Below are positions 1 to 9,720 of a DNA stretch of 64,000 nucleotides, one piece after another; the stretch's first letter is position 1; every line of letters starts with the position of its first letter. The stretch covers positions 992,001-1,056,000 of the forward strand of contig NC_010676.1 of NCBI RefSeq assembly GCF_000020125.1, in the 5' to 3' direction. A program made the position numbers and the translations under genes. A model generated the notes under the pieces. It saw only the letters and a list, made by a program, of their open reading frames with translations. It searched no databases and was not told the DNA's origin. This DNA comes from Paraburkholderia phytofirmans PsJN (GTDB taxonomy: Bacteria; Pseudomonadota; Gammaproteobacteria; Burkholderiales; Burkholderiaceae).

Positions 1-1317
<1,317 letters not shown>

Positions 1318-1361
1318 GGCTCGCCTGAACGGAAGCCATGCCGCGGTGTGAAGGTGCGAAG

Positions 1362-1385
1362 GGCCTGCGAGAAGATTCGCAGGCC
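1362..1385 (+). promoter_or_regulatory. Intercistronic hairpin between dctP and dctQ
   Basis: GGCCTGCGA and TCGCAGGCC form a perfect 9-bp stem around a 6-nt loop, with no U-tract after it. Hairpins at this place in transporter operons usually protect the upstream message or partly stop transcription, so that the binding protein is made in excess over the membrane subunits. The structure is seen directly; the role is inferred. Confidence 0.6.
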
Positions 1386-1470
1386 TTGCCGCTGTGCGCG
1401 TTCCGAACTGAAGAGTCGAACAGATTGCTGAATATTAAAGACAGGTCGGTCGAATGCAAGGATGGGTCCA

Positions 1471-1950
1471 ATGAGATTCATGAAGCGCCCAAATGATTTT
1501 CTGTTCCGCGCGCTGGTTGTCGTGGCGTCGCTGAGTCTCGCCGTGCTGAGCGTGCTGGTGATCTACAGCGTCGTGATGCGCTACGTCTTCAGCGATGCAC
1601 CGGATTTCGTCGAGCCCATCGCGCTTTTGCTGGTGATCGTGATCGCCATGTTCGGCGCCGCGCTCAAGGTCCGCGAAGGCGGCCATATCGGTCTCGATTC
1701 GCTCGTGAAGAAATTGCCGCCGAAAGGGCAACTCATCGCCACGTCGTTTCAGCACATTTGCCTGATCGTGTTTGCGGTGATGATTTTTTTCGGCTGTCTG
1801 CAGATGGTGGAGGCCACCGCCGAAGACCGCATTCCAATTATCGGTTTGCCTGAATCGTTGCGTTACTGCATCCCGGTTATTGCCAGCGTCTGCATTGCAA
1901 TGTTCTCGATCGAGAACCTGCTCGCGCTTTTCGCACAGAAACAAAAATAG
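1471..1950 (+). CDS. dctQ: TRAP transporter small membrane subunit, DctQ family
   Basis: Small integral-membrane subunit that pairs with DctM. About 159 aa with four hydrophobic segments (near residues 11-32, 46-64, 87-107 and 125-148) and the family-typical FVEPIALLLVIVIAMFGAAL stretch followed by REGGHIGLD. Three in-frame ATGs lie at 1462, 1471 and 1480; 1471 is preferred because AAGGA (1458-1462) is 8 nt upstream. It sits between dctP and dctM, ending 7 nt before the dctM start, which implies co-translation. Confidence 0.9.
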   Translation: MRFMKRPNDFLFRALVVVASLSLAVLSVLVIYSVVMRYVFSDAPDFVEPIALLLVIVIAMFGAALKVREGGHIGLDSLVKKLPPKGQLIATSFQHICLIVFAVMIFFGCLQMVEATAEDRIPIIGLPESLRYCIPVIASVCIAMFSIENLLALFAQKQK

Positions 1951-1957
1951 AGCAATC

Positions 1958-3310
1958 ATGGAACTTGCCATCCTCTCCGTTAGTTTTCTCGTTTTTCTCC
2001 TTCTCGGCGTTCCTGTTTCCTTCGGGCTCGGGCTCGCGTGCGTCCTGACTTACCTTTACGAAGGCTTGCCGGCGGCCACCGCCATGCAGTCGATGATTTC
2101 GGGCATCAACGGCTTCTCGTTTCTCGCGGTGCCGTTCTTCATTCTGTCCGGCGAGCTGATGCTGCACGGTGGCATCGCGGACCGCATCCTGCGTTTCGCG
2201 CAAGCCACGGTCGGGCATTTCCGCGGCGGCCTCGGCATGGCCAACGTGGTGGCGTGCACGCTGTTCGGCGGCGTCTCCGGGTCGCCCTCGGCGGATACGT
2301 CGGCCATGGGCGGCGTGGTGATTCCGCTGATGAAGCGTGAAGGCTACAGCGCGGCCTACGCGGTCAACGTGACGACGCACTCGTCGCTGGCGGGCGCGCT
2401 GATGCCGACGTCGACCAACATGATCATCTATGCATTCGCGGCCCAAGGCATCACCGGCACGTTGAATGGGCATCCGATGAGCGGCGTGTCGATCGGCGAT
2501 CTGTTGTTTTCCGGTCTTCTCCCGGTGTTGTGGGTGATGGGTTTCGTGCTGATCGCCGCCTACTGGCAAGCGGTCAAATACGGCTATCCGCGTCGTGCCG
2601 ATGGTTCGACGGAGCTGCAGAAATTCCCCGGCTGGTACGCCGTGGCCCGTACGTTCCTCGGTGCGTTGCCCGGCTTGATGGTGATCGCGATCATTCTGGT
2701 TTGCGTGGCGAAGGGCATTGCTACGGCGACGGAAGCCGCCGCTATCGCCGTGTTTTATTCGCTGGTGCTGACCATCGTCGTGTATCGCTCGATGACGATG
2801 AAGAAGCTGTTCCACGCGCTCTCCAAGGCGGCCAAAACCACCGGCGTGGTGCTGCTGCTGATCGGCGTGTCGAACATGCTGCGTTACCAGATGGCCTATC
2901 TGGAGATTCCGGATGCGATCGAACACATGCTCGACGGCGCGACCAGCTTGCCGTGGCTGATGCTGCTGTACATCAACCTGATCCAGATTTTCCTCGGCAC
3001 GTTCGTCGACATGGCGGCGCACATTCTGATCACCACGCCGCTGTTCCTGCCGATGGCGATGCACGCCGGCGTTGGTCCCGTGCAGTTCGGCATCATGATT
3101 CTGCTGAATTGCGCATTGGGTCTCGTGCATCCGCCAATCGGCTCGGTGCAGTTTATTGGGTGCGCGATTGGCAATGTGTCGATTGGTGAAACTACCAAGG
3201 TGGCGTGGCCGTATTACCTGGCTATCTTCAGCGCGATCAACATCGTCACTTACGTACCGATGTTCTCGACATGGTTGCCTAGCCTGATCAATGGTCACCC
3301 GGTATTTTGA
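1958..3310 (+). CDS. dctM: TRAP transporter large permease subunit, DctM family
   Basis: The 450-aa translocating subunit, about 12 membrane segments, with family hallmarks VPFFILSGELMLHGGIADR, LFGGVSGSPSADTSAMG and ALMPTSTNMI. It catalyses cation-coupled import of the ligand delivered by DctP. The start at 1958 comes 7 nt after the dctQ stop and gives a hydrophobic N-terminus (MELAILSVSFLVFLLLGVP). The frame stays open upstream into dctQ but that part has no family similarity. Full length, no disruption seen. Confidence 0.94.
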   Translation: MELAILSVSFLVFLLLGVPVSFGLGLACVLTYLYEGLPAATAMQSMISGINGFSFLAVPFFILSGELMLHGGIADRILRFAQATVGHFRGGLGMANVVACTLFGGVSGSPSADTSAMGGVVIPLMKREGYSAAYAVNVTTHSSLAGALMPTSTNMIIYAFAAQGITGTLNGHPMSGVSIGDLLFSGLLPVLWVMGFVLIAAYWQAVKYGYPRRADGSTELQKFPGWYAVARTFLGALPGLMVIAIILVCVAKGIATATEAAAIAVFYSLVLTIVVYRSMTMKKLFHALSKAAKTTGVVLLLIGVSNMLRYQMAYLEIPDAIEHMLDGATSLPWLMLLYINLIQIFLGTFVDMAAHILITTPLFLPMAMHAGVGPVQFGIMILLNCALGLVHPPIGSVQFIGCAIGNVSIGETTKVAWPYYLAIFSAINIVTYVPMFSTWLPSLINGHPVF

Positions 3311-3353
3311 AGTCCTTCATTAACGCCGGGACGTTCGAACAATATCCACACTC

Positions 3354-3376
3354 CGCGGCGCCCGAAGGGTGCCGCG
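3354..3376 (+). promoter_or_regulatory. Hairpin between dctM and porin gene
   Basis: CGCGGCGCCC and GGGTGCCGCG pair over 10 bp (one G-U) around a GAA loop. The next bases are A-rich with a short T-run at about 3383, so termination is probably incomplete. It may separate TRAP and porin expression while allowing read-through. Confidence 0.45.
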
Positions 3377-3408
3377 ATCAAAGAAAAATCTTTTAAAGAG
3401 GAGCAGAA

Positions 3409-4608
3409 ATGAAAAAGGCATTGGCAACTTCAGCGCTTGGACTGGTCGCCCTCGGCGCACACGCTCAGAGCAGCGTGACGCTGTACGGGATCGTCGATAC
3501 GGGTATCGGCTATCAGAGCAGCCAGACGTCGCTCGGTTCGACCAGCGGCGGCCGTTCGGTCGTGAAGATGGTCAACGGCATCTGGGCCGGCAGCCGTTTC
3601 GGCCTGAAGGGCGCGGAGGATTTGGGCGGCGGCACCAAGGCGATCTTCCAGTTGGAAGAGGGCTTTAACAGCGCCACCGGCGCGCAGTCCGTCAGCGGTC
3701 TCGGCTTCAACCGCCAGGCTTATGTCGGCGTGACGAACAGCAGCTACGGTACGTTCACGGCGGGCCGCCAGTACACGTCGTACTACACGATGCTCTCGCC
3801 GTACAGCCCGACCACTTGGCTGACGGGCGCATACGGCGCGCACCCGGGCGATATCGATTCTCTGGATACGGTCTACCGCGTCAACAACTCGCTGGTGTAC
3901 ACGACGCCGAGCTTCTACGGCCTGACGGCTAGCGGCTCGTACGCGCTGGGCGGCGTGGCTGGCAGCTTCAACGCCGGCTCGACGTGGAGCGCGGGCTTGC
4001 AATACCTGAACGGTCCGTTCGGCATTGCGGCGGGCTTCCAGCGCATCAACAACTCGACGTCTGGCGGCGGCGCATGGGGCGCGGACTCCACGGCGTCGAA
4101 CAACGGCGCTCAGCCTGGCGTGTCGGGCATCAACAACGGCTATCAGCGCGCGCAGGCTCAACAACGCTTTGCGGTGACGGGCGGCTATGCCTTCAGCCCG
4201 TCATGGGACGTGTCGTTCTCGTACTCGAACGTGCAATACATTCCGGGTATCAACTCGCCGTTCCGCACCACCGCGATCTTCAACACGGGCGGCGCCGTGC
4301 TGCACTTCAAGCCTGTGACGTCGCTGGATCTGGCCGCGGGCTATAGCTACACGCGCGCAACGGAAGCGAACGGCATTTCGAGCTCGGCTCGCTATCAGCA
4401 GTTCAACCTCTCGCAGTACTACAGCCTCTCCAAGCGCACTGGCCTGTACGCGCTCGAGGCGTATCAACGTGCAAGCGGTCAGACTCTGGGTACGAACGGC
4501 GTCAGCATCATCAACGCGACGGCCGATATCGGCGACGGCCAGAACGGCGCGCCGTCCTCGTCGCGCAGCCAGTTTGCTGCCGGCGTGGGCATCATCCACA
4601 AGTTCTGA
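3409..4608 (+). CDS. Gram-negative trimeric porin (OmpC/Omp38-like)
   Basis: Outer-membrane general porin, 399 aa. The N-terminus MKKALATSALGLVALGAHAQ is a signal peptide cut after AHA, and the mature protein opens with SSVTLYGIVDTGIGY, the usual first strand of Burkholderia porins. It continues with SRFGLKGAEDLGGGTKAIFQ and ends in a terminal Phe (GVGIIHKF), the beta-barrel assembly signal. AGAGGAG stands a few bases before the ATG. Its position just behind dctPQM suggests that it lets the TRAP ligand cross the outer membrane, although porins of this kind are often non-specific. Confidence 0.93.
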   Translation: MKKALATSALGLVALGAHAQSSVTLYGIVDTGIGYQSSQTSLGSTSGGRSVVKMVNGIWAGSRFGLKGAEDLGGGTKAIFQLEEGFNSATGAQSVSGLGFNRQAYVGVTNSSYGTFTAGRQYTSYYTMLSPYSPTTWLTGAYGAHPGDIDSLDTVYRVNNSLVYTTPSFYGLTASGSYALGGVAGSFNAGSTWSAGLQYLNGPFGIAAGFQRINNSTSGGGAWGADSTASNNGAQPGVSGINNGYQRAQAQQRFAVTGGYAFSPSWDVSFSYSNVQYIPGINSPFRTTAIFNTGGAVLHFKPVTSLDLAAGYSYTRATEANGISSSARYQQFNLSQYYSLSKRTGLYALEAYQRASGQTLGTNGVSIINATADIGDGQNGAPSSSRSQFAAGVGIIHKF

Positions 4609-4955
4609 CGACGTAACTACGTGGCGGTGTGTTGCTGCGCCGCCACGGCGACGCGTTTAATTACGCTTCGCTGAGCATCACAAGCTGCGCGCGCAACGCG
4701 CGCAGCCTCTTTGGCGCCCGTTCCCCGGGCATGGCGCGTGTCGGCCCGATCCCGCGCGTTCAGCCAGATAAACGTCACGACCGGCAAATCGGCGATCTTC
4801 GCTTGCGTAGCCGTTTCCGGCATTGCGATGGTGGCAGGGCACATGCTTCCCGACGGCTCATGCACCGCCTCCTTCGTAATCAGTTCGGCCGCGATCGCGT
4901 ACAAAAGACAGTTCGAGCGGCAGCCACAGGCAGGCAAGCCGCCCGTTTCACGCGC
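4609..4955. other. Intergenic region after the porin, no confident gene
   Basis: Contains two hairpins after the porin stop (8-bp stem CGTGGCGG/CCGCCACG at 4620-4647, and the terminator described separately). A minus-strand open frame (4617-4937, about 106 codons) shows no recognisable domain and has no clear ribosome-binding site, so it is not called. Confidence 0.4.
4684..4712 (+). terminator. Rho-independent terminator of the porin gene
   Basis: GCTGCGCGCG and CGCGCGCAGC form a perfect 10-bp stem with a 3-nt loop, followed by CTCTTT. It is about 75 bp past the porin stop. The GC-rich stem is strong and the T-tail is short. Confidence 0.65.
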
Positions 4956-5141
4956 TCAGGCGTCGGACCATAAACGCCCGGCCGTTGCCCAGTTTTCGCG
5001 TTTCACGTCGGTCAGAATAATGTCCACCGAATTCGGTTCAACGCCGAGCGATTCGCAGGTTGCCTTGGTAATGGCTTCGACGAACTGGCGTTTCTGTTCC
5101 ACCGAGCGGCCTTCGAAAAGTTCGATACGAAACGTGGGCAT
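4956..5141 (-). CDS. 4-oxalocrotonate tautomerase family protein
   Basis: A 61-aa protein beginning Met-Pro (MPTFRIELFEGRSVEQKRQF), so Met removal exposes the catalytic Pro of this superfamily. Length matches the hexameric 4-OT class. It catalyses keto-enol tautomerisation of 2-oxo acids; the real substrate is unknown. GGAG precedes the ATG by about 8 nt. It lies 57 nt downstream of the aldolase gene on the same strand, so both may act in one catabolic route. There is no aromatic meta-cleavage cluster around it. Confidence 0.88.
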   Translation of the reverse strand: MPTFRIELFEGRSVEQKRQFVEAITKATCESLGVEPNSVDIILTDVKRENWATAGRLWSDA

Positions 5142-5198
5142 GGCATAACTCCGTTAAAGATGCGAGTGGGATTGAAATGAAATGAGCGCGGCGCGAAT

Positions 5199-5975
5199 TC
5201 AATCGCGATAGCCGCGATCGAGGCGGTCGAGTTTGCGCAGCAAGGCAGGCCATTCGAGCGCGCCTTCAATGGCGCCGCCATCGTACAGTTGCTCCGCCGT
5301 GCGTGCGGCGACCGCATCGCTCGGCACCACGAGTTGCGCGCCACATGCTTGCGCCTGCAACTGGATCTCGCATGCCTTGAGCAGCGTTGCCATCACAACA
5401 TAGGCTTCGGCGACCGTGCGGCCGGTGGTCAGCGTGCCGTGATTGCGCAACAGCATGGCGGGCTTGTCGGCGAGATGCGCGACGAGGCGCTCGCCTTCCG
5501 CCGGCGAAAACGCGAGGCCTTCGTAATCGTGGTACGCGAGTTGGCCGTAAAAGCGCAGCGCATGTTGCGAGGCGGGCAGCAAGCCGGCCGGTTGCGCGGA
5601 GACCGCCACGCCCGCCGTATTGTGCAGATGCATCACGCAGAAGGCGTCGGCGCGCGCCGCGTGGACTGCCGCGTGCAGCGCGAAGCCGGTGGCATTCACC
5701 GCATGTTCGCTCGCACCGACGACATTGCCCGCGATATCGATCTTCACGAGATTCGAGGCGCACACTTCGTCGAAGGCGAGGCCGAATGGATTGATCAGGA
5801 AGTGGCCGGGTTCGCCCGGCACGCTCGCCGAGATATGCGTGTAGATCAGATCGTCCCAGCCGTTGAGCGCCGCGAGCCGGTAGGCCGCGGCCAGGTCGAC
5901 GCGGGTCCGGCGCTCCGCGTCGGACAATGGCCCTGTCTGCGCGACGCGGCCGGCAGGGGTGTGAGTGAACGACAT
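5199..5975 (-). CDS. Class II aldolase/adducin family protein
   Basis: 258-aa metal-dependent aldolase-fold protein. The divalent-metal site is visible as HLHNTAGVAVS (His-x-His), with a third His candidate in YHDYEGLAF, and the late family motif RNHGTLTTG is present. YTHISASVPGEPGHFLINPFG is the usual N-terminal signature. The start at 5975 has GGAGACAG immediately upstream; the longer frame to 6152 is Arg/His-rich and unlikely. Relatives cleave phosphorylated sugars or act on hydroxy acids, so the substrate is open. Probably co-transcribed with the tautomerase downstream. Confidence 0.88.
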   Translation of the reverse strand: MSFTHTPAGRVAQTGPLSDAERRTRVDLAAAYRLAALNGWDDLIYTHISASVPGEPGHFLINPFGLAFDEVCASNLVKIDIAGNVVGASEHAVNATGFALHAAVHAARADAFCVMHLHNTAGVAVSAQPAGLLPASQHALRFYGQLAYHDYEGLAFSPAEGERLVAHLADKPAMLLRNHGTLTTGRTVAEAYVVMATLLKACEIQLQAQACGAQLVVPSDAVAARTAEQLYDGGAIEGALEWPALLRKLDRLDRGYRD

Positions 5976-6066
5976 GTCTGTCTCCTGGATCCTGAACTGT
6001 TCGATCGCTGAAATGCGTCCGTGCGTGTGCGTGTGGCGCGGGCGCGTTGCGAATCTGGCGGCCTGA

Positions 6067-7011
6067 CTAGCTCTCGCGTGTGGCTGGAACCGGCGTCGTC
6101 GCGCGACGTGTGGTGTCCCTAAGTTGCGCCGGTTCAACGGCGGCCACGCCAAGCGCCAGGCGCTGCGTAAGCCACTGCACGCTCCACGTCGCGAGGACGA
6201 AGGGCGCGGTCATAACCGGCCAGCCGAAGTACGCCGCCGCCGCTTGCAGCACGCTCGACAAGGCCACCCCGCCGAGCATCGTAACGAGCCCGCAGTCCGC
6301 TAATGCGAGCGCGGTCAGCACGCCGTTGAATCCTAACAGGCCGGCGTCGAACGACGCTATCGTCGCACCCAGCAGCAGATGCGCGGCGCTGGCAAAGCCC
6401 GCGCCGATCAATGCCCGCAGCGCATGCCTGCACGAGGCCGCTGCAATCCCGATCAACACCAGCAATCCGGGCAACGCTTCCGACGCAAAACCGGTTTGCG
6501 CGAAACCGGCAAGCAAGCCGCTGCCCGCTTGCGCCGCGCTCAGCGCGTGCGCGGGCGTCACGTTTGCTGACGTCGCGTTGACCGTTACCAAGGGCAGCCA
6601 AAGCCACGTCACGATCAGGCACGGGCTCGAGAAGATACCGAGCCCGCGCGCACGCAGCCAGCGCGACCACGGCGCTAACAACCACGCCGTGCAGGTGGCG
6701 GCGAGAATCGCCACCGCGCCCGCTGTCGCGTTGTCGGCGATGAAGTTGAAAGCGGCCAGCCCCGCCAGCGCGCCATTGAAACCGTGCAGCCCGGCGCGCG
6801 TGTCGTCCTCACAATAGTCGGCCAATACCGCGCTCACGTTGGCCGCGACCGCACCCATCAGCGCCGCGCAGGCGAGGCGCGGATCATAGAGCAGCCAGGC
6901 GGCGAGCAGGCACGCGCCGGTGAAGGCATTCGCTTGCAGCACGATCTGGCCGAGGCTGCGCAACAGCGTGCGCAAGGCGGCAGATTGAGCTTCATTCGCG
7001 GCGGCGTGCAT
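6067..7011 (-). CDS. Urea transporter (UT/SLC14 family)
   Basis: About 314-aa integral membrane channel for urea. The duplicated family motif is clear: GLHGFNGALAGLA in the first half and GLLGFNGVLTALAL in the second, with LGQIVLQANAFTG near the start, matching the internally repeated UT fold. The ATG at 7011 is preferred to a TTG at 7035; neither has a strong ribosome-binding site, so the N-terminus is uncertain. No urease or urea-carboxylase gene is nearby, so imported urea would have to be used by enzymes encoded elsewhere. Confidence 0.87.
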   Translation of the reverse strand: MHAAANEAQSAALRTLLRSLGQIVLQANAFTGACLLAAWLLYDPRLACAALMGAVAANVSAVLADYCEDDTRAGLHGFNGALAGLAAFNFIADNATAGAVAILAATCTAWLLAPWSRWLRARGLGIFSSPCLIVTWLWLPLVTVNATSANVTPAHALSAAQAGSGLLAGFAQTGFASEALPGLLVLIGIAAASCRHALRALIGAGFASAAHLLLGATIASFDAGLLGFNGVLTALALADCGLVTMLGGVALSSVLQAAAAYFGWPVMTAPFVLATWSVQWLTQRLALGVAAVEPAQLRDTTRRATTPVPATRES

Positions 7012-7265
7012 GATGGGAAGTCGGTGTGATTTCAATGATGCGCAATTGCGCTGCGCGAACGTCGGGCGCGCGCATGGTCGGAGGACTGCGAACCGCGAGC
7101 ATAGGCCAGCTGAGTCGCGCTGGGCGTCGCGTGCGTTAATAGTGGCTATTTGCGACGCCGCTCCGCGATGCCATGCGCCGCCCGAACAAAAGCTTTCGCG
7201 CTACGATATCAACCCGGCGCAGCCAGGCAGAACCCGGTCGCGCCGTCCAAAGAGGAGGCAGGCAG

Positions 7266-7820
7266 ATGCGTGAATTGCGGTGGGCATCGGAAGAGGGCGA
7301 CGGCATCGAACATCTGGCGTTCGACGCGCACGAGGACGGCTTCGCGGTGGAAAGCGTCGTGGTCGGCCAGCGTTACGGAAAGTCGTATGGCCTGCACTAC
7401 AAGGTGCGCTGCGACGCGCACTGGCGTACGCGCTATGCGTGGCTGAAGATCGTCGGCGGCGGCGAGCTGGAGTTGCATGGCGATGGCGCCGGCCATTGGC
7501 ACGACGGACACGGCCTCGCGCTGAGCGCGATCGAAGGCTGCATCGACATCGATATCGCCGCTACGCCGTTCACCAACACGCTGCCTATCCGTCGCTTGCA
7601 ACTGGCCGAAGGCGAGCGCCGACCCATTTCGGTGGCGTATATATCCACGCCCGATTTGCAGGTCACGCGTGTCGAACAGGCGTACTCATGCATCGAGTTG
7701 CATCGCGAGTATCGCTACGAGGGCATCTTCCGCAACTTCACGGCGGACATGAGGGTGGACGACGACGGTCTCGTGATCGACTATCCGACGCTCTTCACAC
7801 GCCTGCCGCGCGAGCGTTGA
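7266..7820 (+). CDS. Putative glycolipid-binding domain protein (DUF1089-like)
   Basis: 184-aa cytosolic protein resembling the putative glycolipid-binding family: GIEHLAFDAHEDGF near the start, YGLHYKVRCDAHWRTRYA, DIDIAATPFTNTLPIRRL and a C-terminal YPTLFTRL. The ATG at 7266 follows GAGGAGG at a good distance. The family has no established enzymatic role. The 3' end overlaps the converging alpha/beta hydrolase gene by 26 bp. Confidence 0.78.
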   Translation: MRELRWASEEGDGIEHLAFDAHEDGFAVESVVVGQRYGKSYGLHYKVRCDAHWRTRYAWLKIVGGGELELHGDGAGHWHDGHGLALSAIEGCIDIDIAATPFTNTLPIRRLQLAEGERRPISVAYISTPDLQVTRVEQAYSCIELHREYRYEGIFRNFTADMRVDDDGLVIDYPTLFTRLPRER

Positions 7821-8760
7821 GCGTAGCCGGCGGCGCCCAGCCGCCGTGGTCGGCGCGATGCCGTTCCACGAAGCGTTCGATGCCCGCCGCGATCCGTTCG
7901 GGGTCGCGCAGCACGACCCAATGGCCGGCGTCGATCTCGTTGCGCTCATACGCGCCGAGCCAGCCCTCCAGCCCAAGCGAGAGCGCCGGGCCGACATAGC
8001 GGTCACGCAGTGGCACGATGAATTGCACCGGCGCGTGCGTGTGCCGTGCGCGCGGGCGCAGCAGCTTGTCGATGAAATTGGCGCGATAGAGATTCAGACC
8101 GTTGAGCGCGTTGCGCACTTGCGCGGGATCGGGCGCGGGGCGCACGCGTTCCGTCATACGCAGCCACAACGGCCAAAGGCGTGCGGCGCCCGCCCGCCAC
8201 ACGAGTTCCGGCAGCCAGGGCAGATGAAAGAAAAAGATGTACCAGGACTTGAGCGTTTGCCGGACGCCGCTGCCGAAAGGGCGTTTCGTTCTCGGCGGTG
8301 CGGTTCGAGCGGCGGCGTCGCTCTCGCCCTCGCTCTCGCCGCGCAGGCCGAAAGACGCGTGATCGAGACACGGCCCCGAAATCGACGTGTACGAAACAAT
8401 GCGGCCTTTGAACGCCGGGTCGGTCACCGCTTCCCAGCTTTGAATCGAGCCCCAGTCGTGGCCGACCAGGTGAAACGGCCGCGCGCCACAGGTCGCGCCG
8501 GCGACTGCCGCAAGGTCGGCGGCGAGGCGTTCGAGCCGGTACGCGTGGCGCGTGGCCGGTGCTTCGGAAGCGCCGGCGCCGCGTACGTCGTAGGCGATCA
8601 CACGGTAGCGCGTGTCCAGGAGCGCGCGCACCGGTTCCCACACGGCCGCCGAGTCGGGATAACCGTGCACCAGCACGATTGGCGGCGCGTCGCGCGGGCC
8701 GCTCATGTAGACCGCGAGCCGCACGTCGCCGGCCTCGACCGACAGCGTGTCGCGTATCAC
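7795..8760 (-). CDS. Alpha/beta hydrolase (epoxide hydrolase-like)
   Basis: 321-aa alpha/beta-fold hydrolase: oxyanion-hole HGYPDSAAVWEP, nucleophile elbow VGHDWGSIQ with Asp rather than Ser, and the catalytic His in DAGHWVVL. An Asp nucleophile points to epoxide hydrolase or haloalkane dehalogenase chemistry rather than esterase. It begins with GTG whose last bases overlap the TGA of the upstream hydrolase gene (GTGA), implying translational coupling. Last gene of the monooxygenase operon; it may process ester, lactone or epoxide products. Confidence 0.87.
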   Translation of the reverse strand: MIRDTLSVEAGDVRLAVYMSGPRDAPPIVLVHGYPDSAAVWEPVRALLDTRYRVIAYDVRGAGASEAPATRHAYRLERLAADLAAVAGATCGARPFHLVGHDWGSIQSWEAVTDPAFKGRIVSYTSISGPCLDHASFGLRGESEGESDAAARTAPPRTKRPFGSGVRQTLKSWYIFFFHLPWLPELVWRAGAARLWPLWLRMTERVRPAPDPAQVRNALNGLNLYRANFIDKLLRPRARHTHAPVQFIVPLRDRYVGPALSLGLEGWLGAYERNEIDAGHWVVLRDPERIAAGIERFVERHRADHGGWAPPATLNARAAGV

Positions 8761-9638
8761 GCGGCCGCCTGCACGCCGCGCCGTGCGGCCTTGCGGGCGC
8801 TCGGCGTGAGCGCGTTGGTGGCATCGACCGCGGCGACCAGACCTTCGATGCGGGCCAGTTGCACACGGTTGTCGTGATCCCACGGATGGAAGCCGGGCCG
8901 GAAAAAACTCAGCCACTCACCGGCGATACGCGGAAACACGCCATGACGCGGCCCGTACAGATACTTCACGACACGCCACATGCCGCGTAAATGACCGCCG
9001 CGTTTGCGGTCGGCGATGAGCAACCGCACGTGGTAGTCGAACACGATCAGCCAGAACGTCAACGTGGTGGCGAGCATGGTGCCGGTGCGCAGCAGATAGC
9101 GGCCCAGCCCGGGTTTGAGCACGGCGTTCCATACGTCGTAGGAAACGGACTTGTGCTCGGTTTCCTCCAGGGCATGCCAGGTCCACATCTGCGTATAGCC
9201 TTCCACCGAGCCGCCGATGCGCGATGCGTCTTCCAGCAGCAGGCCCGCGAGCATCGCCGTGTAGTGCTCGAGGCAGACGGTCACGGCGAGCTGGTACGAA
9301 TGCGGCAGGACCTTGCGGCCGAAGTTGAGAATCGCCCACAGCCGTTTGTCGAGCTTGTGCGCGGGCAGGCCGGCTTGCTGCAGGAGATCGTTGTATTCGA
9401 CGTGCTCGCGCGTATGCATGGCTTCCTGGCCAATGAAGCCGAGCACCTGCTTCTTTAGCACAGGGTCGTCGATCTGATCGCGGTAGTTGCGCACGCTGTC
9501 CATGAAAAAACGCTCGCCAGCCGGAAACAGCAGCGAAAGCGCGTTGAAGAAGTGTGTCACATGCGAGCCCTGCACGTGCCAATCGCAGGCACGTTCCTGC
9601 GGCAAGTTGAAACGTAGGTCGCGGCGAATCGGCATCAT
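8757..9638 (-). CDS. Predicted metal-dependent hydrolase (PF10118-like)
   Basis: 293-aa protein with the His/Glu-rich helical pattern of this family: FIGQEAMHTREHVEYND, CLEHYTAMLAG and WTWHALEETEHKSVSYDVW, which look like metal ligands of a ferritin-like di-metal site. AAGGAG is 7 nt before the ATG at 9638. It lies between an SDR and an alpha/beta hydrolase in the operon, a neighbourhood often seen for this family in lipid or alkane-derived ketone metabolism. Its reaction is not known. Confidence 0.83.
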   Translation of the reverse strand: MMPIRRDLRFNLPQERACDWHVQGSHVTHFFNALSLLFPAGERFFMDSVRNYRDQIDDPVLKKQVLGFIGQEAMHTREHVEYNDLLQQAGLPAHKLDKRLWAILNFGRKVLPHSYQLAVTVCLEHYTAMLAGLLLEDASRIGGSVEGYTQMWTWHALEETEHKSVSYDVWNAVLKPGLGRYLLRTGTMLATTLTFWLIVFDYHVRLLIADRKRGGHLRGMWRVVKYLYGPRHGVFPRIAGEWLSFFRPGFHPWDHDNRVQLARIEGLVAAVDATNALTPSARKAARRGVQAAA

Positions 9639-9720
9639 GGCCTTTCTCCTTGTGATTCTCGATGAGTTGCTGATCGTGATCGAATGACGTACGTGGCGCT
9701 CGGCAAAAAAGTCCGGCGCA

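Noticed and set aside
1877..3298. 473-codon minus-strand frame opposite dctM
   Set aside because: Shadow frame rich in Arg, His and Gln; dctM is certain.
4617..4937. 106-codon minus-strand open frame downstream of the tautomerase
   Set aside because: No recognisable domain, no clear ribosome-binding site, and it overlaps the porin terminator hairpins. Could be a decayed gene but cannot be supported.
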